Positions 25,167 to 33,389 of a stretch of 33,638 nucleotides of DNA are shown one piece after another. The notes beneath the pieces were generated by a model. That model worked only from the letters and a program-made list of their open reading frames with translations, had not been told where the DNA came from and ran no database searches. A program made the position numbers and the translations under genes. Origin of the DNA: an uncultured Pelagibacteraceae bacterium (lineage in GTDB: Bacteria > Pseudomonadota > Alphaproteobacteria > Pelagibacterales > Pelagibacteraceae); assembly GCA_902611815.1 (NCBI GenBank), contig CACMAZ010000013.1, forward strand, positions 1 through 33,638. Reading direction: 5' to 3'. How positions within the stretch are numbered: the stretch's first letter is position 1; the number at the start of each line of letters is the position of its first letter.

Positions 25167-26883
25167 ATTTTTTATTAGTATGTCTAATTATTTTAAACCT
25201 ATATTGCCTCTGTTTTAACTCACTTAAAAGTTTTGTAAAGTTTTTGAGATCAGAAATTATAAGATTAAATTTAAAATTTATTGATGTTTTTGTTTTTTCC
25301 ATCATTTCAACACTTGAAATATTAATTTCATTTTGACCGACTAATGAAGTGACATCTCCTAAAATACCAGGCTTGTCTGGTAATGAGACCCATAACGAAG
25401 TATTATATTTTTTATCAATATGTTTAGTATTTTCTCGATATTGCCAATATTTTCTTATTGCAGAACGAGCTTTACCTGTTTTAGTTGATGAAAGCCAATG
25501 AAGTGATGGTGAAACTTTTTTTGAGGTTGTTATTTTTATAACATCTCCGTTTCTTAATTCACTTTGTAAAGGACTGTCTTTTCCATTAATTTCACATCCA
25601 ATAGCAGTATCGCCTATTTGAGTATGGACAGCGTAAGCAAAATCTATCGGAGTTGCATTTTTTGGTAATTTTATTACTGATCCTTTTGGTGTGAAACAAA
25701 AGACATTTTCTTGAAACATTTGTAGTTTTGTATATTCAAAATAATGTTCGGGATTTTCGTTTCTCTCAATAATATCAACTAAATCTTTAAGCCAATCATA
25801 TTCTTTCCATGTTAATGAATTAAACTTTTCATTTGATTTATACTTCCAATGAGAAGCTATACCTCTTTGAGCAAATTCATGCATTTGCATTGTTCTTAAT
25901 TGAATTTCAATAGGTCTTTTATTTGGACCAATTATTGCTGTATGTAATGACTTATATTTATTTATCTTTGGAGAAGATATATAGTCTTTAAATCTTCCTG
26001 GAATACAATTCCACTTTGAATGAAATACTCCGAGAGCTTTATAACAATCATCTACATTATTTACTATGACTCTAAAACCAATTATATCAGTTATCTGTTC
26101 TAAAGAAGTTCTTTTTTTTTGAATTTTTCTCCAAATTGAAAAAGGTGTTTTTTCTCTTCCAAAAATTTTCACCTCTATTCCAGAATTATTTAAAATTTTA
26201 GTAAATTCTTCAGAAAAAGAATTAAAATTCATTAAATTATTATATTTTATCTCATCTAGTCTATTCTTTATTAATGTCCTTGCTTCATTATTCAATACCT
26301 CGAAAGAAAGATCCTCTAATTCATCTCTTATTCTATTCATTCCCATTCTATCTGCAAGAGGAGCATAGATTTCCATTGTTTCTTGAGCTTTTCTAATTTT
26401 TTTATTTTCTTCTTTAACATATTTTATAGTTCTCATGTTATGTAACCTGTCAGCAAGTTTAACTAACAAAACTCTAATATCTTTAGAAGTCGCTATAATT
26501 AATTTTCTAAAATTTTCTGCTTTTGAAAATTTTTTTTTATTTTGATCAGTGGTTGCTTGATTCTCAAAGACTGAAATTTTAGTAACTCCCTCAACTAAAT
26601 CAGCAACTTCCTGACCAAACTCTTCTTTAATGGTTTGATATGTTGCATGAGTATCTTCAATAGTATCATGAAGCAGACCAGTTGTTATTGTGGCACTATC
26701 TAGTTTTAAATCAGATAGTATATTTGCAACTGCTACAGGGTGATTAATGTAAGGAACGCCCTCATCTCTTTTTTGTTTTTTGTGTGCATCAAGTGCAAAA
26801 TTATAAGCTTTAGTTAATGCTTCTGGATTTAAAAACTTATTGTATTCTTTTACTTTGTTAATTAGTTCTTTAGATTTTAACAT
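25123..26883 (-). CDS. Bifunctional (p)ppGpp synthetase/hydrolase, shortened
   Basis: RelA/SpoT homologue (rsh) controlling the stringent alarmone. The hydrolase HD domain has HHD-type YINHPVAVANIL and LLHDTIEDT (71-78). The synthetase domain has GREKTPFSIWRKIQKK (242-257), the RFKD motif of bifunctional enzymes (297-300) and EIQLRT (326-331). TGS spans about 393-454 and ACT about 497-567. At 586 residues it is some 120-150 shorter than usual: only about 40 residues join TGS to ACT, so the helical and zinc-finger region is largely absent. The last 14 codons overlap pyrE. Both catalytic centres look intact. Confidence 0.95.
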   Translation of the reverse strand: MLKSKELINKVKEYNKFLNPEALTKAYNFALDAHKKQKRDEGVPYINHPVAVANILSDLKLDSATITTGLLHDTIEDTHATYQTIKEEFGQEVADLVEGVTKISVFENQATTDQNKKKFSKAENFRKLIIATSKDIRVLLVKLADRLHNMRTIKYVKEENKKIRKAQETMEIYAPLADRMGMNRIRDELEDLSFEVLNNEARTLIKNRLDEIKYNNLMNFNSFSEEFTKILNNSGIEVKIFGREKTPFSIWRKIQKKRTSLEQITDIIGFRVIVNNVDDCYKALGVFHSKWNCIPGRFKDYISSPKINKYKSLHTAIIGPNKRPIEIQLRTMQMHEFAQRGIASHWKYKSNEKFNSLTWKEYDWLKDLVDIIERNENPEHYFEYTKLQMFQENVFCFTPKGSVIKLPKNATPIDFAYAVHTQIGDTAIGCEINGKDSPLQSELRNGDVIKITTSKKVSPSLHWLSSTKTGKARSAIRKYWQYRENTKHIDKKYNTSLWVSLPDKPGILGDVTSLVGQNEINISSVEMMEKTKTSINFKFNLIISDLKNFTKLLSELKQRQYRFKIIRHTNKKYAFFKKLFKSLKKN

Positions 26884-26902
26884 ATTTATTTATACCATTA
26901 AT

Positions 26903-27454
26903 TTAAAAAATTTTAATACTTCTAAGAGACTTTATATCAAGATTTTTTATTAATTTATCTATAGTAATGTTGGTTTTAGGATATCTCCATAACTTTTCAA
27001 TTTCAAATAATGGAAACAATACAAAATTTCTTTTTAACAAACGAGGATGTGGCACCTCAATATTTTCTTTTTTAAATTTAAGACCTTTAAAGTCGATAAT
27101 ATCAATATCACATGTTCTTGGAAAATTTTTTATATTTTTTTTTCTACCAAGTTTTTTTTCAATATCTTTTAGCTTTTTTATTAAGGAAAATGGATCTAAA
27201 TCAGTTTTGCATTTCAAAATTATATTCAAATATTTAGGATAATTTTCGTTAGGCCAAGAATTAGTTTCATAAAAACTAGAAACTTTATTTATAGTACAAA
27301 AATTATTTAATAAATAGCATGCACTATTTATGTTATTTACCCTGTTCCCAATATTTGATCCAATTCCTAAAAAAACAGCTTTACGAGGATTTTCTAAAAT
27401 ATCTTGCTTTATCTCTATTCCAGTCTTTTCTTTTGATTGCTTGTCTTTTATCAT
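26903..27454 (-). CDS. folK: 2-amino-4-hydroxy-6-hydroxymethyldihydropteridine pyrophosphokinase
   Basis: Transfers pyrophosphate from ATP to the folate pterin precursor. The HPPK domain starts at [14 protein letters not shown] and contains [11 protein letters not shown]-type [10 protein letters not shown] equivalents, [20 protein letters not shown] and [19 protein letters not shown]. The core begins about where smpB ends (27381), yet no ATG, GTG or TTG is available there. The nearest ATG is 27454, deep in smpB, and a TTG lies at 27475. The start at 27454 adds about 25 charged residues and a 74-base out-of-frame overlap with smpB. A rare ATT start near 27400 is the alternative. Confidence 0.88.
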   Translation of the reverse strand: MIKDKQSKEKTGIEIKQDILENPRKAVFLGIGSNIGNRVNNINSACYLLNNFCTINKVSSFYETNSWPNENYPKYLNIILKCKTDLDPFSLIKKLKDIEKKLGRKKNIKNFPRTCDIDIIDFKGLKFKKENIEVPHPRLLKRNFVLFPLFEIEKLWRYPKTNITIDKLIKNLDIKSLRSIKIF

Positions 27455-27851
27455 ATTGTTTTTTACCTTTTGCAACAGCTATTTCAATTTTCGCTTTTCC
27501 TTTTTTGAAATACATTCTTATTGGAATTAAGGTAAAGCCTTCTCTTTGCATTTTGCCGATTAATTTATTTATTTCTTTTTTTTTAAGTAAAAGCTTTCTT
27601 TCATCTATGGGGTTGTGATTTAAAATACTAGCTTGTTTATATGAAGATATATGTGAGTTAATAAGGAACAATTCACCGTCACGTTCAATTGCATATGAGT
27701 CAGCTATATTAACTTTTCCGTTTCTAACGGACTTTATTTCAGATCCTTTTAAAATGATTCCTGCTTCGTATATATCCTCAAAAAAATAATTAAATGATGC
27801 TTTTCTATTTAGACAAATTATTTTTAAACCAGAATTGGTTTTTTTTTTCAT
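27381..27851 (-). CDS. smpB: SsrA-binding protein
   Basis: Partner of tmRNA in rescuing stalled ribosomes. The 156-residue protein has the SmpB core: [40 protein letters not shown] (about 15-54, by position), [32 protein letters not shown] and [20 protein letters not shown]. The basic tail [11 protein letters not shown] inserts in the mRNA channel. The 3' 74 to 95 bases also encode the start of folK in another frame. It follows dapA by seven bases. The tmRNA gene itself is not in the window. Confidence 0.97.
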   Translation of the reverse strand: MKKKTNSGLKIICLNRKASFNYFFEDIYEAGIILKGSEIKSVRNGKVNIADSYAIERDGELFLINSHISSYKQASILNHNPIDERKLLLKKKEINKLIGKMQREGFTLIPIRMYFKKGKAKIEIAVAKGKKQYDKRQAIKRKDWNRDKARYFRKSS

Positions 27852-27858
27852 TAATTTG

Positions 27859-28743
27859 TTAATTTATTAATTTTGCAAGAGAAAGAGCTTTGTTAATTTC
27901 GTGTTCAGTCTCTTTTTTTACATTTACTAATGGTAGTCTTATTTCATCATTGCACAAACCTAAAATTTTAGCAGCATATTTTACAGGAGCGGGATTGCTT
28001 TCAATAAATAAAGCTTTATGCAATGGTTGTAAATTTCTATCAATTATTTCCGCTTTTTTTAAATCATCTTTATTTTTTGATATAGATAATCTTTGCATAT
28101 CTGAACAAAGTTTAGGTGCTATATTTGCAGTAACTGAAATTATACCAACACCTCCCCTTTTATTAAACTCAAGTGCCAAACCATCTTCACCGGTTAATTG
28201 GATAAATTCGTTTCCAAGTTTACTTATCGTTTGATCTAATCTATTTAAATCCCCAGTAGCATCTTTAACACCAGCGATGTTTTTAAGCTCAAATAATCTT
28301 GCCATAGTATCAACTGACATATCTATTACACATCTACTTGGTATATTGTAAATTATAATTGGTAGAGTTGTATTATCATTAATTGATTTGTAGTGTTGAA
28401 ATAAACCTTCTTGTGTTGGTTTATTATAATAAGGTGTAACAACTAATACTCCATTAGCGCCTGCTTTCTCAGCGTGTTTTGTTAGTGCAACAGCTTCCTC
28501 TGTTGAGTTTGATCCTGTGCCAGCTATTACAGGAATTTTTCCACCTGATTCTTTTATACAAATTTCAATTACTTTTTGATGTTCGTCATGACTTAATGTG
28601 GGTGACTCACCTGTTGTTCCTGCTGGAACTAAACCATTAGTGCCATTTTCGATATGAAAATTAATTAATTTTATATAGTTTTCCTCATCTAATGCATTAT
28701 TTTTGAAAGGGGTAATTAATGCAACATTTGATCCTTTAAACAT
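27859..28743 (-). CDS. dapA: 4-hydroxy-tetrahydrodipicolinate synthase
   Basis: Condenses pyruvate with aspartate semialdehyde, the first committed step to lysine and diaminopimelate for peptidoglycan. The 294-residue TIM barrel has [13 protein letters not shown] (38-50), [13 protein letters not shown] (101-113), Tyr132 in IIIYNIPSR and the Schiff-base Lys160 in [11 protein letters not shown]. It competes with Hom for the same substrate. It heads the ten-gene minus-strand run down to recO and diverges from slt over 41 bases that must hold both promoters. The dapA-smpB order is typical of alphaproteobacteria. Confidence 0.98.
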   Translation of the reverse strand: MFKGSNVALITPFKNNALDEENYIKLINFHIENGTNGLVPAGTTGESPTLSHDEHQKVIEICIKESGGKIPVIAGTGSNSTEEAVALTKHAEKAGANGVLVVTPYYNKPTQEGLFQHYKSINDNTTLPIIIYNIPSRCVIDMSVDTMARLFELKNIAGVKDATGDLNRLDQTISKLGNEFIQLTGEDGLALEFNKRGGVGIISVTANIAPKLCSDMQRLSISKNKDDLKKAEIIDRNLQPLHKALFIESNPAPVKYAAKILGLCNDEIRLPLVNVKKETEHEINKALSLAKLIN

Positions 28744-28784
28744 ATGAACTTATAACATAAATTATCGATTCATTTACTAAAATT

Positions 28785-31013
28785 ATGAATAAATACAAAA
28801 AAATAACTGTTTTAATTACAATATTTTATTTCATGAATTTAAATTTTAATGTATTAGGTGAAAGTTTAATAATTCCCAAAAAAAAACCTCTAATTAGCTC
28901 GGAAAAAAAAATAATAAGTGAACTTAAAGGTGAAATATTACCTTTAAAAAAACCAAAATTAAAAGAAAAAAAAACAGCTGAAATCAAAAAAGAGGAAATA
29001 CAAAAAACAAATTTGGGTATATTAATTCCAAAAAAAAAACCTTTAGTTATCACAAAACAAAAAATTGAAAAACAAAAGAAAATTTTAAAATCAAAATTTT
29101 ATAAAAGAAAAGATTTTGAAATTGCTAAAAAATCAATTTCTTTAATGGAAAAAAGAAAATGGGAGACAGCAATAAAAACATCCAAAAAAGCAAAAGATAA
29201 ATCAATATATGATTTTATAGTTTGGAGATATTTATTAGAAAGACAGAATAATGCTGATTATAGTCTTTACAGTGAATTTTTAGAAAAAAATAATGCCTAC
29301 CCAAGGATTGGTAGGGTTGAATATTTATCTGAAAAAAAACTATCGGTAAAAAAAATAAATCCAAAAAGAATAATTAATATATTTAAAGAAAAAAAACCCC
29401 TAAGTGGTTTTGGTGAAATGATTTTAGGTGAAAGTTTAATTAAAGAAGGTAGTGTAGTTGATGGAATAAATTTAATAAAACAAGGTTGGATAACAGCAGA
29501 TCTTAATAAAAATGAATTAAGAATTTATAAGAAAAAATATAATAAATATTTAAAATCTGAAGATCATATACGTAGAGCGGATTATCTTGCTTGGGAAAAT
29601 AAATATTGGGATTTAAAAAGAATGCTAAGATATTTACCTAAAGATTATCAAGCGCTATATAACGCAAGACAACTTTTAATGAGCAAATCATATGGTGTAG
29701 ATAATGCTATTTCAAAAGTCCCTGAAAAGTTTAAAAAAGATTCAGGCTTAAACTACGACCGGCTTAAATGGAGAAGAAAAAGAGGCAGAGTTGATAGTTC
29801 TTTAGAAATATTACTAAATATTAAAAATAACAAAAATTATTTAGTTAGACCTGATAAATGGTGGATTGAACGTTCAATCATTGCAAGATCACTAATTTAT
29901 AAAAAAAAATACCAAACTTCATACGAAATTGTTAATAATCATTCATTAGAAAAAGGCACACCTGAATATGCTGAAGCTGAATGGTTAAGTGGTTGGATTT
30001 CTTTAAGTTTCTTAAATGATCCATTGAGAGCTCGTGAACATTTCAAATCTTTTTATGAAAACGTTGGTTATCCTATAAGTTTATCAAGAGGAGCTTTCTG
30101 GATTGCAAAAAGTTATGAGGCTTTAAATGATACGGTAACAGCAAATAAGTATTACAAAATCGCATCAACTTTTCCAACTACTTATTATGGCCAATTGGCA
30201 CATTTAAAATTGTTCAAAAATGAAAAGTATAATTTAACTGACACATCGTATGTAGATGAAGATTATAAAAAAAAATTTTTAAAAAAAGACCTTTATAAAC
30301 TAGTACATTTATTACATGAGTTAGATAAAGATAAGTATACTAAACATATTTTAAGATTTTTAGCACTAGATAATATTGAAAAAGGAAGTGAAATTTTATC
30401 AGCTCAACTTGCAACTGATATTAAAAGATATGATTTTGCTATACAGATTTCAAAAATTGCATCTTACGAGAAAAGATTTCACAACAAATATAATTATCCA
30501 ATAATTAATACACCAAAATATGTAGCTGGTAGAAAAATTCCTGACCAAGCTTTGATTTTAGCTGTTATAAGACAAGAAAGTGAGTTTGATTCAAAAGCAA
30601 ACAGTTACGCTGGTGCGAAAGGAATGATGCAATTAATGAGTTACACAGCCAAAGTCGTAGCAAAACAAGCTAAGTTGCCATATTCGAAATCAAGATTAAC
30701 TCAAGATCCGGAGTATAATATAAAATTAGGTTCTCATTATTTAGCAGGACTTATATTAGAATATGATGGGTCATACCCATACGCGGTAGCAGCATATAAT
30801 GCTGGGCCAAAAAGAGTAAGATATTGGAAAAAACTAAATAAAAATCCACAAAAAAATCAAATTGATTATGTTGACTGGATTGAGTTAATAAAATTTAAAG
30901 AAACAAGAAACTATGTTCAGAGAGTTTTAGAAAATTATAATGTTTACAGATATATATTGGCCCAGGAACCTATAGAAATTAAAGATTTTTTTAAAAATGA
31001 TCCTTTGTACTAA
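28785..31013 (+). CDS. slt: Soluble lytic murein transglycosylase (GH23)
   Basis: Periplasmic enzyme that cleaves peptidoglycan with 1,6-anhydromuramic acid formation. Of 742 residues, 1-26 form a signal peptide. Residues 27-100 are a lysine/proline-rich segment with three related blocks (IIPKKKPL 29-36, ILPLKKPKL 51-59, LIPKKKPLV 80-88). A long alpha-helical superhelix follows to about 570. The GH23 domain has catalytic Glu598 in AVIRQESEFDS, then AGAKGMMQLM, YNIKLGSHYLAGLI and AVAAYNAGPKRVRYW. The start is supported by the signal peptide. Its stop lies four bases from the 3' end of the convergent tRNA-Ser gene. Confidence 0.95.
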   Translation: MNKYKKITVLITIFYFMNLNFNVLGESLIIPKKKPLISSEKKIISELKGEILPLKKPKLKEKKTAEIKKEEIQKTNLGILIPKKKPLVITKQKIEKQKKILKSKFYKRKDFEIAKKSISLMEKRKWETAIKTSKKAKDKSIYDFIVWRYLLERQNNADYSLYSEFLEKNNAYPRIGRVEYLSEKKLSVKKINPKRIINIFKEKKPLSGFGEMILGESLIKEGSVVDGINLIKQGWITADLNKNELRIYKKKYNKYLKSEDHIRRADYLAWENKYWDLKRMLRYLPKDYQALYNARQLLMSKSYGVDNAISKVPEKFKKDSGLNYDRLKWRRKRGRVDSSLEILLNIKNNKNYLVRPDKWWIERSIIARSLIYKKKYQTSYEIVNNHSLEKGTPEYAEAEWLSGWISLSFLNDPLRAREHFKSFYENVGYPISLSRGAFWIAKSYEALNDTVTANKYYKIASTFPTTYYGQLAHLKLFKNEKYNLTDTSYVDEDYKKKFLKKDLYKLVHLLHELDKDKYTKHILRFLALDNIEKGSEILSAQLATDIKRYDFAIQISKIASYEKRFHNKYNYPIINTPKYVAGRKIPDQALILAVIRQESEFDSKANSYAGAKGMMQLMSYTAKVVAKQAKLPYSKSRLTQDPEYNIKLGSHYLAGLILEYDGSYPYAVAAYNAGPKRVRYWKKLNKNPQKNQIDYVDWIELIKFKETRNYVQRVLENYNVYRYILAQEPIEIKDFFKNDPLY

Positions 31014-31017
31014 GTCT

Positions 31018-31109
31018 TGGCGGAAGAGGAGGGATTCGAACCCTCGGTACAAGTTTCCTCGCACGGTCATTTAGCAAACGACTGGTTTAAACCACTCACC
31101 CACTCTTCC
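31018..31109 (-). tRNA. tRNA-Ser (GCT anticodon)
   Basis: A 92-base class II tRNA with a long variable arm, read on the minus strand. Acceptor stem GGAAGAG (31109-31103) pairs with CTCTTCC (31028-31022), followed by discriminator G and an encoded CCA (31020-31018). The anticodon stem GTCGT/ATGAC encloses loop TTGCTAA, giving anticodon GCT (31075-31073), which reads AGC/AGU. The T arm GAGGG-TTCGAAT-CCCTC is perfect. A TATAAT box at 31124-31119 would place transcription start just before the gene. Confidence 0.97.
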
Positions 31110-31118
31110 ATAAATATT

Positions 31119-31124
31119 ATTATA
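31119..31124 (-). promoter_or_regulatory. Candidate -10 box of tRNA-Ser
   Basis: A perfect TATAAT on the minus strand ends ten bases before the first tRNA base. No good -35 hexamer is seen 16-18 bases further upstream, so the call rests on the -10 and its position. Such boxes also arise by chance in AT-rich spacers. Confidence 0.35.
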
Positions 31125-31179
31125 TTTAATATATGAATTATTACTTTAATAAAAGATTAATTTTATAGTATAAAAAGGG

Positions 31180-31830
31180 ATGTTTGTTTTTGACGATAAA
31201 GATAATTATAGAATTAATCTAAAAAGATCAATTCAAATGGCATTAATATCTAAAATCAAAAGATTTTTCTCACCAAAAAAAATTAAACCAAAAAATAAGT
31301 ATATTCAAATAGGATGTGGATATCATAAATTTGAAAATTTTGACAACTTAGATTTTTACAACTCAAGTTTTTCTTTTTGGAAAAAAAAAAATTATATATC
31401 TCATGATTTTCGATATAGACTTCCATTTGATGATAATGTTTATGAAGGTGCTTTTAGTGAGCATACTATTGAACACTTGTATTTTAATGATGCGAAATTT
31501 TTAATGGCTGAAATATGTCGTGTATTAAAAAAATCATCAATTTTTAGATGTACAGTGCCTGGTTTAGATATATTTATTGAAAATTATAATGAGAAAAAAA
31601 AAGATAAATACTTTTCAAGTTTTGATACAGGATGTGATGCTTTAAGAGATTTGACGCATAATTGGGGACATCTAAATGTCTGGGATAAAGAAACTTTAAA
31701 AAGAGAACTGATAAATGCAGGATTTTCATCTGCAAAAGTGTGTCAATTTGGTGTTGGTGAAAATATAGAATTAGTTAAAGATTTAGAAGATAGGGCTTTT
31801 CAAACTATTTATCTTGAAGCCAAAAAATAA
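31180..31830 (+). CDS. SAM-dependent class I methyltransferase, substrate unknown
   Basis: A 216-residue protein with a small Rossmann methyltransferase domain: motif I IQIGCGYHKFENFDNLDF (about 43-60), DFRYRLPFDDNVYEGAFSEHTIEHL (acidic loop and post-motif, about 76-100), and FLMAEICRVLKKSSIFRCTVPGLD. The pattern resembles the predicted methyltransferases often linked to surface polysaccharide clusters. The ATG at 31180 leaves almost no leader after a TATAGT box (31164-31169); the ATG at 31237 (residue 20) is an alternative start, closer to the usual domain boundary. An 11-base A run (31381-31391) codes Lys codons. It lies between tRNA-Ser and the sox genes without clear link to either. Confidence 0.8.
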   Translation: MFVFDDKDNYRINLKRSIQMALISKIKRFFSPKKIKPKNKYIQIGCGYHKFENFDNLDFYNSSFSFWKKKNYISHDFRYRLPFDDNVYEGAFSEHTIEHLYFNDAKFLMAEICRVLKKSSIFRCTVPGLDIFIENYNEKKKDKYFSSFDTGCDALRDLTHNWGHLNVWDKETLKRELINAGFSSAKVCQFGVGENIELVKDLEDRAFQTIYLEAKK

Positions 31831-31858
31831 GATATTATAAATATATAATTAATTTTTT

Positions 31859-33112
31859 ATGAGTAATAAATATTCAATTTTTTCACTAATCAAAAACGCA
31901 TTAAGTGGTCATGAAAATTGGCAGAGAGCTTGGAGAGATCCAGAACCAAAAAAAGAATACGATGCAATAATAATTGGTGGTGGAGGTCATGGACTTGCAA
32001 CCGCATACTATTTGGCCAAGAAACACAAAATGAATAATATTGCCGTAGTCGAGAAAGGATGGATTGGTGGAGGAAATACCGGAAGAAACACAACAATAAT
32101 TAGATCAAATTATTTATGGGACGCAAGTGCTGGTTTATATGATCATGCACTTAAAATTTGGGAGGGATTATCTCAGGAATTAAATTACAATGTTATGTTT
32201 AGTCAAAGGGGTGTAATGAACCTTGCACACAATCTTCAAGATGTAAGAGACTTAAAAAGAAGAACTCATGCAAATAGATTAAATGGAATTGATGCTGTCT
32301 GGTTAAATACAGAGGAAGTTAAAAAATTTTGTCCAATTATTAATACATCTCCAAAAATTAGATATCCTGTATTAGGAGGAACTTTACAAAGAAGAGCTGG
32401 CACAGCAAGACATGATGCTGTTGCATGGGGTTATGCTCGTGGTGCGGATGAAATGGGTGTAGATATAATTCAAAATTGTGAAGTAAAAGGTATAAAAAGA
32501 AATGGTAATGAAGTTGAAGGTATAGAAACAACAAAAGGTTTTATAAAAACAAAAAAAATTGGTGTTGTTGCTGCAGGACATTCAAGTGTTATAGCAAATA
32601 TGGCTGGTATAAGATTGCCTTTAGAAAGTAAACCTCTACAAGCATTAGTTTCTGAACCAGTTAAACCAATAATTGATACGGTTGTAATGTCAAATGCTGT
32701 GCATGCTTATTTAAGTCAATCAGACAAAGGTGAACTAGTTATCGGAGCAGGCACAGACTCTTATGTTTCTTACACTCAAAAAGGTAGTCATAATATTGTT
32801 GAAGAAACTTTAAGAGCAATATTAGAACTATACCCAATATTTAGTAGAATGAAAATGCTAAGACAATGGGGAGGTATTGTGGATATTTGTCCAGATGCAA
32901 GTCCAATAATAAGTAAAACTCAAGTTAAAGGTTTATATTTTAATTGTGGTTGGGGTACTGGCGGATTTAAAGCTACACCTGGCTCTGGTGATTTATTTGC
33001 ACACACGATAGCAAATGATGAACCACATAAATTAAATGCTGCTTTTAACTTAAATAGATTTGTTAGCGGTGATCTAGTTGATGAACACGGTGCTGCAGCA
33101 GTAGCACACTAA
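31859..33112 (+). CDS. soxB: Sarcosine oxidase beta subunit
   Basis: FAD/FMN subunit of heterotetrameric sarcosine oxidase, which demethylates sarcosine to glycine and passes the methyl carbon to tetrahydrofolate. The 417 residues include the dinucleotide-binding loop [20 protein letters not shown] (36-55), [17 protein letters not shown] (70-86) and [18 protein letters not shown], where His185 fits the histidine that holds FMN covalently. [16 protein letters not shown] and [14 protein letters not shown] complete the family pattern. A TATAAT lies ten bases before the ATG, hinting at a very short leader. Its TAA overlaps the soxD ATG (TAATG). In SAR11 this operon works in glycine-betaine degradation. 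Confidence 0.96.
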   Translation: MSNKYSIFSLIKNALSGHENWQRAWRDPEPKKEYDAIIIGGGGHGLATAYYLAKKHKMNNIAVVEKGWIGGGNTGRNTTIIRSNYLWDASAGLYDHALKIWEGLSQELNYNVMFSQRGVMNLAHNLQDVRDLKRRTHANRLNGIDAVWLNTEEVKKFCPIINTSPKIRYPVLGGTLQRRAGTARHDAVAWGYARGADEMGVDIIQNCEVKGIKRNGNEVEGIETTKGFIKTKKIGVVAAGHSSVIANMAGIRLPLESKPLQALVSEPVKPIIDTVVMSNAVHAYLSQSDKGELVIGAGTDSYVSYTQKGSHNIVEETLRAILELYPIFSRMKMLRQWGGIVDICPDASPIISKTQVKGLYFNCGWGTGGFKATPGSGDLFAHTIANDEPHKLNAAFNLNRFVSGDLVDEHGAAAVAH

Positions 33113-33387
33113 TGTTTATAATTAATTGTCCGTATTGTGGTGAAAGAGATCAAACAGAGTTTTCTTGTGGAGGTGAAGCTCACATTGAAAGACCAAAACA
33201 ACCAACAGAGTTAAGCGACGATCAATGGGCTGAATATCTTTTTATGAGAAAAAACATAAAAGGTATTCAATTTGAAAGATGGAACCACATTCATGGATGC
33301 AGAAAATGGTTCAATGTAGTTAGAGATACTTCAAATGATAAGATACATGCAGTTTATAAAATGGGAGAAAGACCGCCTGTAAAATAA
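33112..33387 (+). CDS. soxD: Sarcosine oxidase delta subunit
   Basis: Small zinc-binding subunit of heterotetrameric sarcosine oxidase, 91 residues. INCPYCGERDQTEF gives Cys6 and Cys9, and RWNHIHGCRKWF gives His59 and Cys63, the four zinc ligands known from the solved enzyme. EFSCGGEAHIERP and the VRDTSNDKIHAVYKMGE ending are typical. It starts on the last base of the soxB stop codon and is followed by soxA after two bases, the standard soxBDA(G) order. Confidence 0.97.
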   Translation: MFIINCPYCGERDQTEFSCGGEAHIERPKQPTELSDDQWAEYLFMRKNIKGIQFERWNHIHGCRKWFNVVRDTSNDKIHAVYKMGERPPVK

Positions 33388-33389
33388 TT

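Noticed and set aside
27890..28234. A 114-codon plus-strand frame opposite dapA
   Set aside because: Antisense shadow of an intact, strongly conserved enzyme; no start signal or motif.
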